64,000 nucleotides of DNA from Propioniciclava sinopodophylli (GTDB lineage Bacteria > Actinomycetota > Actinomycetes > Propionibacteriales > Propionibacteriaceae): assembly GCF_004324755.1 (NCBI RefSeq), contig NZ_SDMQ01000001.1, positions 186,001 to 250,000 of the forward strand, given 5' to 3'. Each line of letters begins with the position of its first letter. Position 1 is the first letter of the stretch. A program made the position numbers and the translations under genes. This document shows positions 15,077-23,441 of the stretch, in pieces. A model generated the notes under the pieces. The model was not told the DNA's origin. It worked only from the letters and a program-made list of their open reading frames with translations, and made no database searches.

Positions 15077-16556
15077 TCAGGTGAGGTAGCCCTCCCCGAT
15101 GAGGTCACGCAGCTTGGGGGTCACCTCGACGGCGAGCGCGTCAGGGTCGACGTCGAGGATGTCGGCGACGGCAGCGATGATCTGCCCTGCCGTGAGGTCG
15201 CCGTCACAGGCGCCCAGCACGGCTCCGAGCGCGGTGTCGACCTCGACCGCACGGCCGAACCCGTAGCGCTGGCGGTACACGATGTGTTCGGGGTCCTCAA
15301 CGCCGGGGCGTCCCAGGGTTTCGACGTCGACGCGTCCGTCGAGTTCCCAGGCCCGACCCAGGAGTGCCTCGTCGGGAAGGGCGGCCAGCGGAACTCCCGC
15401 GATGTGCGCCGCGAACGCCTCCCCGAGGGGCTGGTGCACGGCGTGGGGCCAGGGCTCGATCCGGATGTCGGGGGTGGCGCGACCCCCGCGGTGCAGCATC
15501 ATCCAGCCCATGCCGACGCCGGTGATGCCGAGGGCGGCGAAGTAGTCCAGCCACGCGCGGTAGCGGGCGGCGTACTCGTCGGTGCCGACCAGCCCGGCGT
15601 CGTTGAGCCACACCTCGATGTACTCGTACGGGTCGAGGTGCTCGCGCTGCAGGACCAGCGCGTCGCAGCCGGTGGGCTCGACCCAACGGCGCAGGCGGTC
15701 GGTCCAGTCCTCGTCGTCGGTGACGGCCCAGTTGCCGAGCACCTGCAGGGTGCCGCCGGGCGCGAGCCGGTCGGCACCCTCGACGACGACCCGCCGCACG
15801 AGCTCGTCGGCGCTGAACAGCCCCTCGCGGTAGACCAGCCGCTCGCCGGTAGGCGGGCTCATGACGTAGGGCGGGTTGGTGACGATGAGGTCGAAGGCCT
15901 CGTCGGCGACGGGCTCGTAGAGGGACCCCTCCCGGACGTCGAGGTCGAGCCGGTTGAGCCCCGCGGTCAGGCGCGCCATCGCGACCGCGCGCGGGTTGAG
16001 GTCGGTGGCGACCACGTGGCTGGCGTGCCCGGCGAGCAGCAGGCTCTGGATGCCACACCCGGTGCCCAGGTCGAGCGCCCGGCCCACGGCCCGGCGGATC
16101 GTCATCTGCGCAAGCGTCGTGGACGCCGGCGACGCCCCCAGCACGTAGTCGGGGCGGGATCGGCCCAGCCGCCCGTCGAGGATCGGGATGAGGTCGTTGG
16201 CGATCCAGCCGTCGAAGTCGAGGCCGGGGCCGTCCGCCGCGTAGGGGCGGATCTCCAGCGCGGCCCGGACGCCGTCGGCCGTGGCGGCGACGATGCCTGC
16301 CTCCTCGAGGGGGGGCGAGGTCGCCGAGCGCCGCGCGGGCCGTGTCGGGGGGCAGGGTGTCGTGCAACAGGAACAGCCGGACCAGCGCGGCCTGCGGGTC
16401 GGTCGCCTCACCGAGCGCGTCCCGGGCGGCCAGGGTGGTGTTGCGGCCCAGCGCGTCCGTCGCCTCGGGGCCGAGCCGGTCGGTGGCCTCGGCGAGCGTG
16501 TAACCGGCCGCGGCGAGGCGGTCGGCGAGGGCGGCGGCGTGGGTCGGGCTCAACAT
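15077..16556 (-). pseudogene. Class I SAM-dependent methyltransferase (NPPY type), frameshifted at a G7 run
   Basis: The first 80 or so codons (from ATG 16556: MLSPTHAAALADRLAAAGY) and the remaining 410 are in different frames. The break is at a run of seven G (16309-16315). With six G the frame would read continuously GDLAPLEEAGIVAAT and give a 492-residue protein. The C-terminal part is a complete methyltransferase: LDLGTGCGIQSLL binds SAM and VTNPPYVMSP is the NPPY motif of enzymes that methylate planar nitrogens, such as HemK/PrmC- and RlmG-like proteins. The C-terminal winged-helix-like part ends KLRDLIGEGYLT. Since everything else is intact, a sequencing error or phase-variable slippage is as likely as true inactivation. 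The substrate is not known. Confidence 0.8.
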
Positions 16557-16625
16557 GCGACCCAGCCTGTCACGAGGAGTGTCGGACCGCCGCCCTAGGC
16601 TGTGCGGACACGAGAAGGAGTGGGC

Positions 16626-18128
16626 GTGGGCGAGTCGTTGCTGGTGCGCGGTGGGCGCGTCGTGGCGTTGGACGAGGACGGGACCGGTGGTGTCCTCGAC
16701 GTCCGCGTCCGCGACGGGGCGATCGTCGAGGTCGGCCCGGGTCTGGCCCCCGACGGCGAGCCGGTGCTGGACGCCGCAGGCGGGTGGGTCATCCCCGGGT
16801 TGTGGGACGCCCACGTCCACTTCACCCAGTACGTGCGCGCCTCGACGTGGGTCGACGTGGCCGGCACGGCCGGGCCCGAGGAGGTGTGCGCCCGCCTGGC
16901 CACCGCCGTCGCGGAGCGGCCGGGTGACCGGGCCGTGGTGGGGTTCGGGTACCGCTCCGGGCCGTGGTCGCGGGTCGGCACGGTCGCCGAGCTGGACGCC
17001 GTGGCCGCCGGCCGGCCGCTGGTCGTCATCGCCGGCGACGCCCACAACGGCTGGCTGAACAGCGCGGCCCTCGCGGCGTTCGGGCTGCCCCCGCGCACGG
17101 GTCCGCTCGTGGAGAACGAATGGTTCGCCGTGTTCGGGCGGCTGGACGACCTGCCGGGCGTCTCCCCCACCCCCGAGCAGGAAGACGCCGTGGTCGCGGA
17201 GCTCGCCGCCCGCGGGCTCGTCGGCCTGGTCGACCTGGAGTTCGACGCCCCGTTCCGCGCGTGGCCGGCCCGGGTCGAGCGGGGCCAGCGGAGCCTGCGC
17301 GTGCGGGCCGGCGTGTACCCGCACCAGCTCGACGAAGTGCTGGCCGCCGGCTGGCGCACCGGCAAGGCGCTGCCCGGCGGCGACGACCTCGTCGCGATGG
17401 GGCCGCTGAAGATCATCGCCGACGGTTCGATGGGCACCCGCACCGCCTGGTGCTGCCGCCCCTACTGCGATGCCGCCCCCGGCGACCCGCACCCGGCCGG
17501 TGTCGCCAACCTGTCGGAGGAGGAGCTGCGCGGCCTCTTCGCCCGCGCGGAGGGGGCCGGGCTGGCCGTCGCGGCGCACGCCATCGGCGACCGCGCCAAC
17601 CAGGCGGTGCTGGACGCCTTCGCCGTCACCGGGGCGTCCGGCTCGGTGGAGCACGCCCAGCTGCTGCGGCACGTGGACGTCCCGCGCTTCGCGGGCCACG
17701 GCGTCACCGCCAGCATGCAACCCCACCACCTCGTCGCCGACCGCGACCCGGCCGGCGTCCTGTGGGCGGACCGGACCGACCGCCTCTACCTGGCCCGCTC
17801 GATCCTGGACGGCGGCGGCAAGCTGGCGCTCGGGTCGGACGCCCCCGTGTCCCCACCGGATCCATGGCTGGCGATCGCCACCGCCGTGCACCGCTCCGGC
17901 GACGGGCGGCCCGGCTGGCACCCCGAGCAGTCGCTGACCCCGCGCGAGGCGCTGGCGGCCTCCGTCGATGGCCAACGTGTCGTGCCGGGGGCGCGGGGCG
18001 ACCTGGTGGTGCTGGGCGCCGACCCCGTGGCCGAGGACGCCGACCCGGCGACCACCGCCGCCCGCCTGCGCGCCATGGGAGTGCGCGCCACGGTGTGCGC
18101 CGGGCGGGTCACCCACCGGGAGTCTTGA
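16626..18128 (+). CDS. Amidohydrolase, YtcJ-like (amidohydrolase 3 family)
   Basis: This 500-residue metal-dependent hydrolase has the split beta-sandwich typical of cyclic amidases: an N-terminal strand region (LLVRGGRVVAL), the first metal motif WDAHVHFTQY, IADGSMGTRTAWC in the barrel, AHAIGDRAN, SVEHAQLL and the final metal-binding ALGSDAPVSP. The C-terminal sandwich segment is PGARGDLVVLGADP. Substrates of YtcJ-like enzymes are mostly unknown. The GTG at 16626 is preferred over one at 16602 because AAGGAG lies five bases before it. A -10-like TAGGCT (16596-16601) gives a short leader. The helicase gene starts one base after its stop, so the two are probably co-transcribed. Confidence 0.86.
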   Translation: MGESLLVRGGRVVALDEDGTGGVLDVRVRDGAIVEVGPGLAPDGEPVLDAAGGWVIPGLWDAHVHFTQYVRASTWVDVAGTAGPEEVCARLATAVAERPGDRAVVGFGYRSGPWSRVGTVAELDAVAAGRPLVVIAGDAHNGWLNSAALAAFGLPPRTGPLVENEWFAVFGRLDDLPGVSPTPEQEDAVVAELAARGLVGLVDLEFDAPFRAWPARVERGQRSLRVRAGVYPHQLDEVLAAGWRTGKALPGGDDLVAMGPLKIIADGSMGTRTAWCCRPYCDAAPGDPHPAGVANLSEEELRGLFARAEGAGLAVAAHAIGDRANQAVLDAFAVTGASGSVEHAQLLRHVDVPRFAGHGVTASMQPHHLVADRDPAGVLWADRTDRLYLARSILDGGGKLALGSDAPVSPPDPWLAIATAVHRSGDGRPGWHPEQSLTPREALAASVDGQRVVPGARGDLVVLGADPVAEDADPATTAARLRAMGVRATVCAGRVTHRES

Positions 18129-18129
18129 C

Positions 18130-20454
18130 GTGCCCCTGCCCGACTGGCTGGCGACCGAGCACAAGGTCGCCCACGTCCACCACCGCCCGAGCCGCCCGGG
18201 CGCGACCGTCGGCTGGCCGGACTGGGTGTCCGGGCCCGTCCGGGAAGCCTTCGCCGCCCGCGGCATTGAGCGACCCTGGGCGCACCAGGTCGCGGCGGCC
18301 CAGGCGGCGTTCGAGGGGCGGCACGTGGCGATCGCGACGGGCACGGCGTCCGGCAAGTCGCTGGCCTTCCTGCTGCCGGTGCTGGCCGCTGGACTCGACG
18401 GGCGCTTCCCGCCGGGCACGCGGGTGCCGCACGCCCGCGGGGCGGGCTCGGGGCTGCGGGTGGCTGCGCGGCCGACCGCGCTGTACCTCGCCCCGACGAA
18501 GGCGTTGGCCCACGACCAGGTGCGCTCCGCCGAGGCGCTGGGGTTGGACGGCTGGCGCGTCTCGGCCCTCGACGGCGACTCCGACCCCGACGAGCGCCGG
18601 TTCGCCCGCGAGTTCGCCCATTGGGTGCTGACGAACCCCGACATGCTGCACCGGTCGATCCTGCCCAACCACGCCCGGTACGCCCGGCTGCTCGGCGGCC
18701 TCACGCACGTCGTGGTCGACGAGGCGCACCGCTACAAGGGCGTCTTCGGGGCGCACGTGTCCGCGGTGCTGCGTCGGCTGCGGCGCCTGGCCCACCACTA
18801 CGGCGCCGACCCGGTTTTCATCTGCGCCTCGGCCACCATCAGCGAGCCGGACGCCGTGGCCGCCGCCCTCATCGGCGCCGACTCTGTCGTGCCCGTCACC
18901 GAGGACGCATCCCCCGCCCCGGCCCTCGACGTGGTCCTGCTGGAGCCCACCCCGCAGCTCACCGAGACGAGCGCGCGGCTCCTGGCCGGGTTCACCCGCG
19001 ACGGCCAGGCGATCGCGTTCACCACCTCCCGCATCCAGGCCGAGCTGGTGGCCATCAGGGCGCGCGAGCTCGCCGAGCACACCGAAGCCATCGCCGCCTA
19101 CCGCGGCGGCTACCTCGCCGAGGACAGGCGGGCGCTGGAGGCAGCGCTCTCCCACGGGCGGCTGCGCGGGGTGGCCTCGACCAACGCGCTCGAGCTCGGC
19201 ATCGACATCGCTGGCATGGACGCCGTCGTCACGGCCGGGTTCCCCGGCACGCTGGCCGCGTTCTGGCAGCAGGTCGGACGGGCCGGCCGGGCCGGGCGCG
19301 ACGCCATCGCCGTGCTCATCGCCCGCGAAGACCCGCTCGACGCCTACCTCGTCGAGCACCCCGAGCTGGTGTTCGACCGCCCGGTCGAGCGGACGGTCGT
19401 GCCGGTGGACAACGCCTACGTGCTCGGCCCCCACCTGTGCGCCGCGGCGCAGGAGCGTGCCCTCACGGCCGAGGACGCCCGCTGGTTCGGACCGACCACG
19501 GTGGAGCTGGCCGAGCGGCTCACGGCGCAGGGGGCGCTGCGCCGGCGTCCGCTCGGGTGGTACTGGACGCACGCCGGACGCGCCGTCGACTCGATCGATC
19601 TGCGCTCGGCCCAGGGCAAGGCGGTCGAGGTGGTGGACTCCGCGACGGGCCGCGTCATCGGCCAGGTCGACCCGTCGGCCGCCGATCGGACGCTGCACCC
19701 GGAGGCCGTCTACGTCCACCAGGGCGAGACATGGTTCGTCGACGAGCTGGACCTGGACGACCGCGTCGCCCTGGTGCATCGCGCGGACCCGCTGTGGTTC
19801 ACGCAGGCCCAGTCGGCCGGCGGCGTCCGCATCCTGATGACGTCGGCCTCACGCCGGCTGGGGCTGGGCGAGGTGCACGTCGGCACGGTCGAGCTGTCGA
19901 ACCAGGTCACCTCCTACCTGCGGCGCGATGCCGAGACCGGCGAGGTGTGGGACTCGACCCCGCTGGAGTTCCCCGAGCGGCGCCTCGTCACGCGCGCGAC
20001 GTGGTGGACGATCCCCGACCGCGTCCTGGCCGCCCTCGACGAACTCGCCTCCGGCCCGGTCTCGGCGCTGGACCTCGCGGGCGCCGTCCACGCCGCCGAG
20101 CACTGCGCGATCGGCCTCCTGCCGGCCTTCGTCCCGTCGGACCGCTGGGACATCGGCGGCCTCTCCACGGTGCTGCACCCCGACACCGGGCAGCTCACCG
20201 TGTTCGTGCACGACGGCCTGCCCGGCGGATCGGGCATCGCCGACCGCGGCTACGAGCTCGCCGAACAGTGGTGGTCGGCCACCCTCGCGCGGCTGGTCAC
20301 CTGCCCGTGCGAGGACGGCTGCCCCGCCTGCGTCGTCTCACCCAAGTGCGGCAACGGCAACAACCCGCTCGACAAACACGGCGCGGCCGGCCTGCTGGCC
20401 CTGCTCGTCGGGTTGGGCGGCGAGGCGAGCGCGGGGGGCCCGCGGTCCGAGTAG
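18130..20454 (+). CDS. DEAD/DEAH-box helicase of the Hrq1/MrfA family with DUF1998 domain
   Basis: This 774-residue superfamily 2 helicase has Walker A ATGTASGKSLAFLLP, motif Ia APTKALAHDQ, DEAH box VVVDEAHRYKG, motif III ASATISEP, and motifs V-VI around TNALELGIDIAGMDAV and QQVGRAGRAGRDA. The C-terminal DUF1998 region ends with a four-cysteine cluster (CPCEDGCPAC) and SPKCGNGN. Relatives act in DNA repair; Bacillus MrfA helps repair mitomycin C lesions. The GTG at 18130 follows the amidohydrolase stop by one base and begins directly with family sequence. The mycobacterial orthologue by position is Rv3649, between topA and the tad genes as here. Confidence 0.9.
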   Translation: MPLPDWLATEHKVAHVHHRPSRPGATVGWPDWVSGPVREAFAARGIERPWAHQVAAAQAAFEGRHVAIATGTASGKSLAFLLPVLAAGLDGRFPPGTRVPHARGAGSGLRVAARPTALYLAPTKALAHDQVRSAEALGLDGWRVSALDGDSDPDERRFAREFAHWVLTNPDMLHRSILPNHARYARLLGGLTHVVVDEAHRYKGVFGAHVSAVLRRLRRLAHHYGADPVFICASATISEPDAVAAALIGADSVVPVTEDASPAPALDVVLLEPTPQLTETSARLLAGFTRDGQAIAFTTSRIQAELVAIRARELAEHTEAIAAYRGGYLAEDRRALEAALSHGRLRGVASTNALELGIDIAGMDAVVTAGFPGTLAAFWQQVGRAGRAGRDAIAVLIAREDPLDAYLVEHPELVFDRPVERTVVPVDNAYVLGPHLCAAAQERALTAEDARWFGPTTVELAERLTAQGALRRRPLGWYWTHAGRAVDSIDLRSAQGKAVEVVDSATGRVIGQVDPSAADRTLHPEAVYVHQGETWFVDELDLDDRVALVHRADPLWFTQAQSAGGVRILMTSASRRLGLGEVHVGTVELSNQVTSYLRRDAETGEVWDSTPLEFPERRLVTRATWWTIPDRVLAALDELASGPVSALDLAGAVHAAEHCAIGLLPAFVPSDRWDIGGLSTVLHPDTGQLTVFVHDGLPGGSGIADRGYELAEQWWSATLARLVTCPCEDGCPACVVSPKCGNGNNPLDKHGAAGLLALLVGLGGEASAGGPRSE

Positions 20455-20457
20455 AGT
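20452..20457 (+). promoter_or_regulatory. Probable -10 element (TAGAGT) overlapping the helicase stop codon
   Basis: TAGAGT begins with the TAG stop of the helicase gene and ends eight bases before the ATG at 20466. It fits the spacing of the other apparently leaderless genes. Confidence 0.35.
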
Positions 20458-20465
20458 GCCGTGGC

Positions 20466-20891
20466 ATGTCTGAAGGAGGGTCGGGCGGCCCCGGATCGCG
20501 CCTACGCCGATGGGCGGCGATCGTCGTCCTCATCCTCCTCACCAGCGGTGTCACGGTGCTCGCCCTGGAGCTGTCCACGGCGCGGGCCTTCGGGTGGGGC
20601 ATGCGCGCCCAACTCGGCCGCCTCGAGCTGGACACCCTGGCCCTCGGCACGGCCGTCGTCGCCCTGCTGGTGGCCGGCCTGTTCGGGCTGACCGGACGCC
20701 TGCGCCGCGGCATCCCGCTGGCCGCGATGGCGGCGATGCTCGTGGTGGCGGTGAACCACGTGAAGATCCGCTTCCGCTCCGAGCCGCTCTACCCGTCCGA
20801 CGTCGCGTTCCTGCGCGACGCGCACCTGCTCGTCATGGCGGTCGGGGCCGGCCACGGCACCGCCACGGCGTTCTCGGTCCCCGCCCCCTGA
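20466..20891 (+). pseudogene. N-terminal remnant of an LTA-synthase-like membrane sulfatase
   Basis: The 141-residue product has three predicted membrane helices (about residues 17-34, 54-73 and 83-95) and then VKIRFRSEPLYPSDVAFLRD. That motif resembles the extracytoplasmic loop of lipoteichoic-acid-synthase-type proteins. Such proteins are normally over 500 residues and end in a sulfatase domain; here the sequence stops soon after this motif with an unrelated tail. The stop codon is two bases from the convergent end of the tad operon. A deletion that joined the 5' part of this gene to the tad locus would explain it. It may still be expressed as a small membrane protein. The family link is tentative. 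Confidence 0.5.
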
Positions 20892-20893
20892 CC

Positions 20894-21259
20894 TCACTCC
20901 GGCGCCCCCGTCACCATGCCCGCGTGGGCGCGGGCGACGAACCAGTCCGTCGCAGGGCCCATCGTGAACGGGGCCCGCACCTCCACCGAGACCACGAACT
21001 CAACCTCGTCGCCGGCGACGCGGCACCCGATGACCTCGACCTCGTTGCGGTCCGCGGACTCCCCCACGGCCGCGCAGGCGTCCGCCCCATCGCCCTGTGC
21101 CCGTGCCCCGGCCAACGCGGCCAGGTCGGCCGCACCCCGAACCCGCTCCCCCTCGGCGCGCAGCGCCCCGGCGAGCACGAGCAGCGCGGCGAGGCAGGCC
21201 AGCCCCAGAGTGAGCGCGGCCGCCAGGGGCAGGGCCGAACCCCGCTCCCCCCGCCTCAT
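20894..21259 (-). CDS. TadE-like pseudopilin or pilus assembly protein (Rv3654c type)
   Basis: The 121-residue protein has a single N-terminal helix after MRRGERGSALPL and a periplasm-facing domain with two cysteines. GERGSALPLAAALTLG resembles the hydrophobic start of pseudopilins, and ADLAALAGA is typical of helicase/secretion-neighbourhood TadE-like proteins in actinobacteria. It is the last gene of the tad cluster. Its ATG overlaps the stop of the preceding tadE as ATGA, so the two are coupled. Confidence 0.75.
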   Translation of the reverse strand: MRRGERGSALPLAAALTLGLACLAALLVLAGALRAEGERVRGAADLAALAGARAQGDGADACAAVGESADRNEVEVIGCRVAGDEVEFVVSVEVRAPFTMGPATDWFVARAHAGMVTGAPE

Positions 21260-21561
21260 GCCTCCTCCAGTACCTGGGCGCTGGCCGACAGGGGCCACGT
21301 GACCGGGCCCAGCGGGGCCTCCCACCTCACCTCCACGACGACGGCGCCGCCGGTGCGACGGGTGGTGACGGTGGCGCCGGCGGGGGCGTCCGCGGACGCC
21401 CGGGCCACGGCCGCCGCGTCTCCGCGGGCGGCCTGCCGGGCCACCTCGTTGGCCGTCACCTGGCACTGGCCCTGCACGAGGGCCGCGCCGCCGACCAGCA
21501 GGACGCCGCCCAGCACGACGGCCAGGAAGAGGGTGGCGAACGCCGTCTCGACGGTGACCAT
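21256..21561 (-). CDS. tadE: TadE family pseudopilin
   Basis: This 101-residue protein starts MVTVETAFATLFLAVVLGG, the TadE signature of a short pre-sequence, a glutamate five residues into the mature part and a hydrophobic helix. The remaining soluble part ends in VLEEA. It is needed for assembly of Flp pili in systems that have been studied. The ATG at 21561 is the only usable start in frame. It lies 71 bases downstream of the pilin-like gene and overlaps the next gene. Confidence 0.82.
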   Translation of the reverse strand: MVTVETAFATLFLAVVLGGVLLVGGAALVQGQCQVTANEVARQAARGDAAAVARASADAPAGATVTTRRTGGAVVVEVRWEAPLGPVTWPLSASAQVLEEA

Positions 21562-21632
21562 GCCCCGTTGACCGGGCAGGCCCGTGGGGCGGGGCGCCCC
21601 ACGCCCCGCCCCACGGCCCCCTCCGCATCGGC

Positions 21633-21866
21633 TCACGGGTTGCCGAAGAAGCTCGGGATGGGGACGTTGAACGCCCCCGTGATCCACTTGGCGATCGCCC
21701 CGATGAGGGCCTCGATCAGCTCGCGGAACGTCCCGGTCTGGATGGCGGTCACGATCACGCCGATCAGGACGATGACGACCACGACGCCCAGGGCGTACTC
21801 GACGGTGGTCATGCCGCGCTCGGCCAGGCTGCGGCGCTCGACGGGGGTGATGAGGGTGTCGGACAT
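21633..21866 (-). CDS. Flp-type pilin / DUF4244 small membrane protein
   Basis: The 77-residue product contains ERGMTTVEYALGVVVVIVLIG. The cleavage-type glycine is followed by a mature N-terminus with Glu5 and Tyr6, exactly as in Flp prepilins and DUF4244 proteins. After the helix the chain is short and hydrophobic. It is the likely major pilin of the tad system. GGAAGGAAG precedes the ATG at 21866. It is separated from tadC by 145 bases, so it may have its own promoter, as expected for an abundantly made pilin. Confidence 0.85.
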   Translation of the reverse strand: MSDTLITPVERRSLAERGMTTVEYALGVVVVIVLIGVIVTAIQTGTFRELIEALIGAIAKWITGAFNVPIPSFFGNP

Positions 21867-21957
21867 GGGTTCTTCCTTCCGGTTCGCTGCCGCCCAGCTG
21901 CGGCACACACGGACAATGGGCGGAACCACCGCGGCCCTGTCACCCGATTTCGGGCCC

Positions 21958-21997
21958 TGTGGACAACCCACCCGGGCCCGGCCGAGCCTGTGGATGA
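21958..21997 (-). promoter_or_regulatory. DnaA-box-like pair between tadC and the pilin gene
   Basis: On the minus strand TTGTCCACA (21966-21958) matches the high-GC actinobacterial DnaA box exactly. TCATCCACA (21997-21989) is a weaker match in the same orientation 31 bases away. A similar pair lies upstream of ssd at 25654-25681. Two boxes are too few for an origin; they might affect tad expression or titrate DnaA. Confidence 0.4.
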
Positions 21998-22011
21998 ACC
22001 CTGTGCGGTGG

Positions 22012-22641
22012 TCACGGCAGCAACTGCACCACGAGCGCCCCGAAGAGCGGCACGACGCCGAGCAGCATGAACGCGGGCAGGAAGCAGAGCATGAGCGGCA
22101 CGACGCTGCGGACGCCCGCAGCGCGGGCCCGCACGAGCGCGCGGGACGCCCTGTCCGCCCGGGCGTCCGCCGCGTGCTGCCGGAGCAGGTCGCTCAACCC
22201 CAGCCCCGACCGCACCGAGCGGGCCAGGTCGCGGCCCACCTCGCGGTAGCCGGCCACGGCAGTCAGCCCGCCCCACGCCTCGGCCTCGTCCACGCCCAGG
22301 TCGATCCGGGCTTGCACGGCGCCCAGCGCCTCGGCGGCGGGGCCGTCGACGACGCCCAGCACCACGCGCAGCGCCGTCCGCGGCGGACGCCCCGCGTCCA
22401 GGCACACGGACATCAGGTCGCACACGGCGGGGACCGAGGCGCGCAGGGCGTCGTCGCGGACGGCGTCCGCCCGCCCGTCCCAGAGAGCCCGCGCCCACTG
22501 AGCGACCGCGCGCAAGGCGTCCGCCCCCGAGCGTTCCGGGGCGGACCGCAACCGCGGCAGGCCGAGCGGCGGCAGTAGCCACCACACCGTCAGGCCGGAC
22601 GCCAGCGCCGCGAGCCACGCCCATCCCGAGCCCGGGATCAT
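22012..22641 (-). CDS. tadC: Tad pilus inner-membrane protein, type II secretion F family (TadC)
   Basis: The 209-residue protein has a T2SF domain, with SVPAVCDLMSVCLDAGRPPRTAL at the start, GLGLSDLLRQHA in the middle and a pair of helices at the C-terminus (VPLMLCFLPAFMLLGVVPLF). It forms the inner-membrane platform with TadB. It is shorter than the proteobacterial protein, as usual for actinobacteria. The ATG overlaps the tadB stop as ATGA. Confidence 0.85.
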   Translation of the reverse strand: MIPGSGWAWLAALASGLTVWWLLPPLGLPRLRSAPERSGADALRAVAQWARALWDGRADAVRDDALRASVPAVCDLMSVCLDAGRPPRTALRVVLGVVDGPAAEALGAVQARIDLGVDEAEAWGGLTAVAGYREVGRDLARSVRSGLGLSDLLRQHAADARADRASRALVRARAAGVRSVVPLMLCFLPAFMLLGVVPLFGALVVQLLP

Positions 22642-23441
22642 CGCCCGCCCGCCCGCTCGGCGACCACGTCGATCCACCACACGCCCGCGCAGGCGAGCGC
22701 CACTCCCACGTCGAGGCAGGCCCACCCCAGCGGCGAGGCCGTCAGGAACGCCAAGGGGTCGCCCCCGAAGCCGTACCCCAGGGCGACGCCCACGGCGGGC
22801 AACAGCGCCATCACCCGGCCACCCAACCGCGCGGCCGCCAGTTCGGCGTCCACCACGCGGGCCACGTCATCGTCGGCGGCCAGGCGTGCGGCCGCCGCGT
22901 CGACGGCGCCGGTGAGCGAGCCGCCGGTGCGCAGAGCGACGTCCCAGGCTGCGGCCAGGTCGGCCAGGCCCCCGCTCCCCTCCTCGGCGGCGGACCGCCG
23001 CAGCGCGGCGGCAGCCTCCCCGCCGGCGCGCAGCTCCGCCGCCGCCTCGCGCAGCACGGGGGCGTCCGCCGCCGCCTCGACCAGCGCGGCCGAGGGCACC
23101 CGCCCGACCCGGAGCAGGCCGGCCACCAGCTCTCCGGCGCGCACCACCTCGGTCCGGCCGCGGGCCCTGGCCCGTCGCCGGGCCCTCCTCACCCCGAGCG
23201 CGGCCCCGCACCCTGCCAGCTGGCCGATCGCGAGCGCCACGGCGGCCGCGCCCGGGCCCCCGGCGAGCGTGACCACGACCAGACCCGCCGCACCGCAGAC
23301 TGCGGCCCATGCCCACCACCGCCGTGCGGACGCCGCGCGCGGCTCGGCCGGAACCGCGTCCAGCCGGGCCAGCCCCTCGGCCACGCCCGGCAGCGCCCAC
23401 CACGCCGCACCCGCGGCGGCGAGCGCGGCCAGCCAGGCCAT
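22638..23441 (-). CDS. tadB: Tad pilus inner-membrane protein, type II secretion F family (TadB)
   Basis: This 267-residue protein has two N-terminal helices, a T2SF domain (ELVAGLLRVGRVPSAALVEAA, then GGSLTGAVDAAAARL) and two helices at the C-terminus. It pairs with TadC as the platform on which the TadA ATPase acts. The start at 23441 overlaps the tadA stop (TGATG). It is very alanine-rich, as expected at this GC content. Confidence 0.85.
   Translation of the reverse strand: MAWLAALAAAGAAWWALPGVAEGLARLDAVPAEPRAASARRWWAWAAVCGAAGLVVVTLAGGPGAAAVALAIGQLAGCGAALGVRRARRRARARGRTEVVRAGELVAGLLRVGRVPSAALVEAAADAPVLREAAAELRAGGEAAAALRRSAAEEGSGGLADLAAAWDVALRTGGSLTGAVDAAAARLAADDDVARVVDAELAAARLGGRVMALLPAVGVALGYGFGGDPLAFLTASPLGWACLDVGVALACAGVWWIDVVAERAGGR

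Noticed and set aside
15297-18704. Long minus-strand frame spanning the amidohydrolase and helicase genes
   Set aside because: Only its part at 16311-16556 is real (N-terminus of the frameshifted methyltransferase); the rest lies opposite two clear plus-strand genes.
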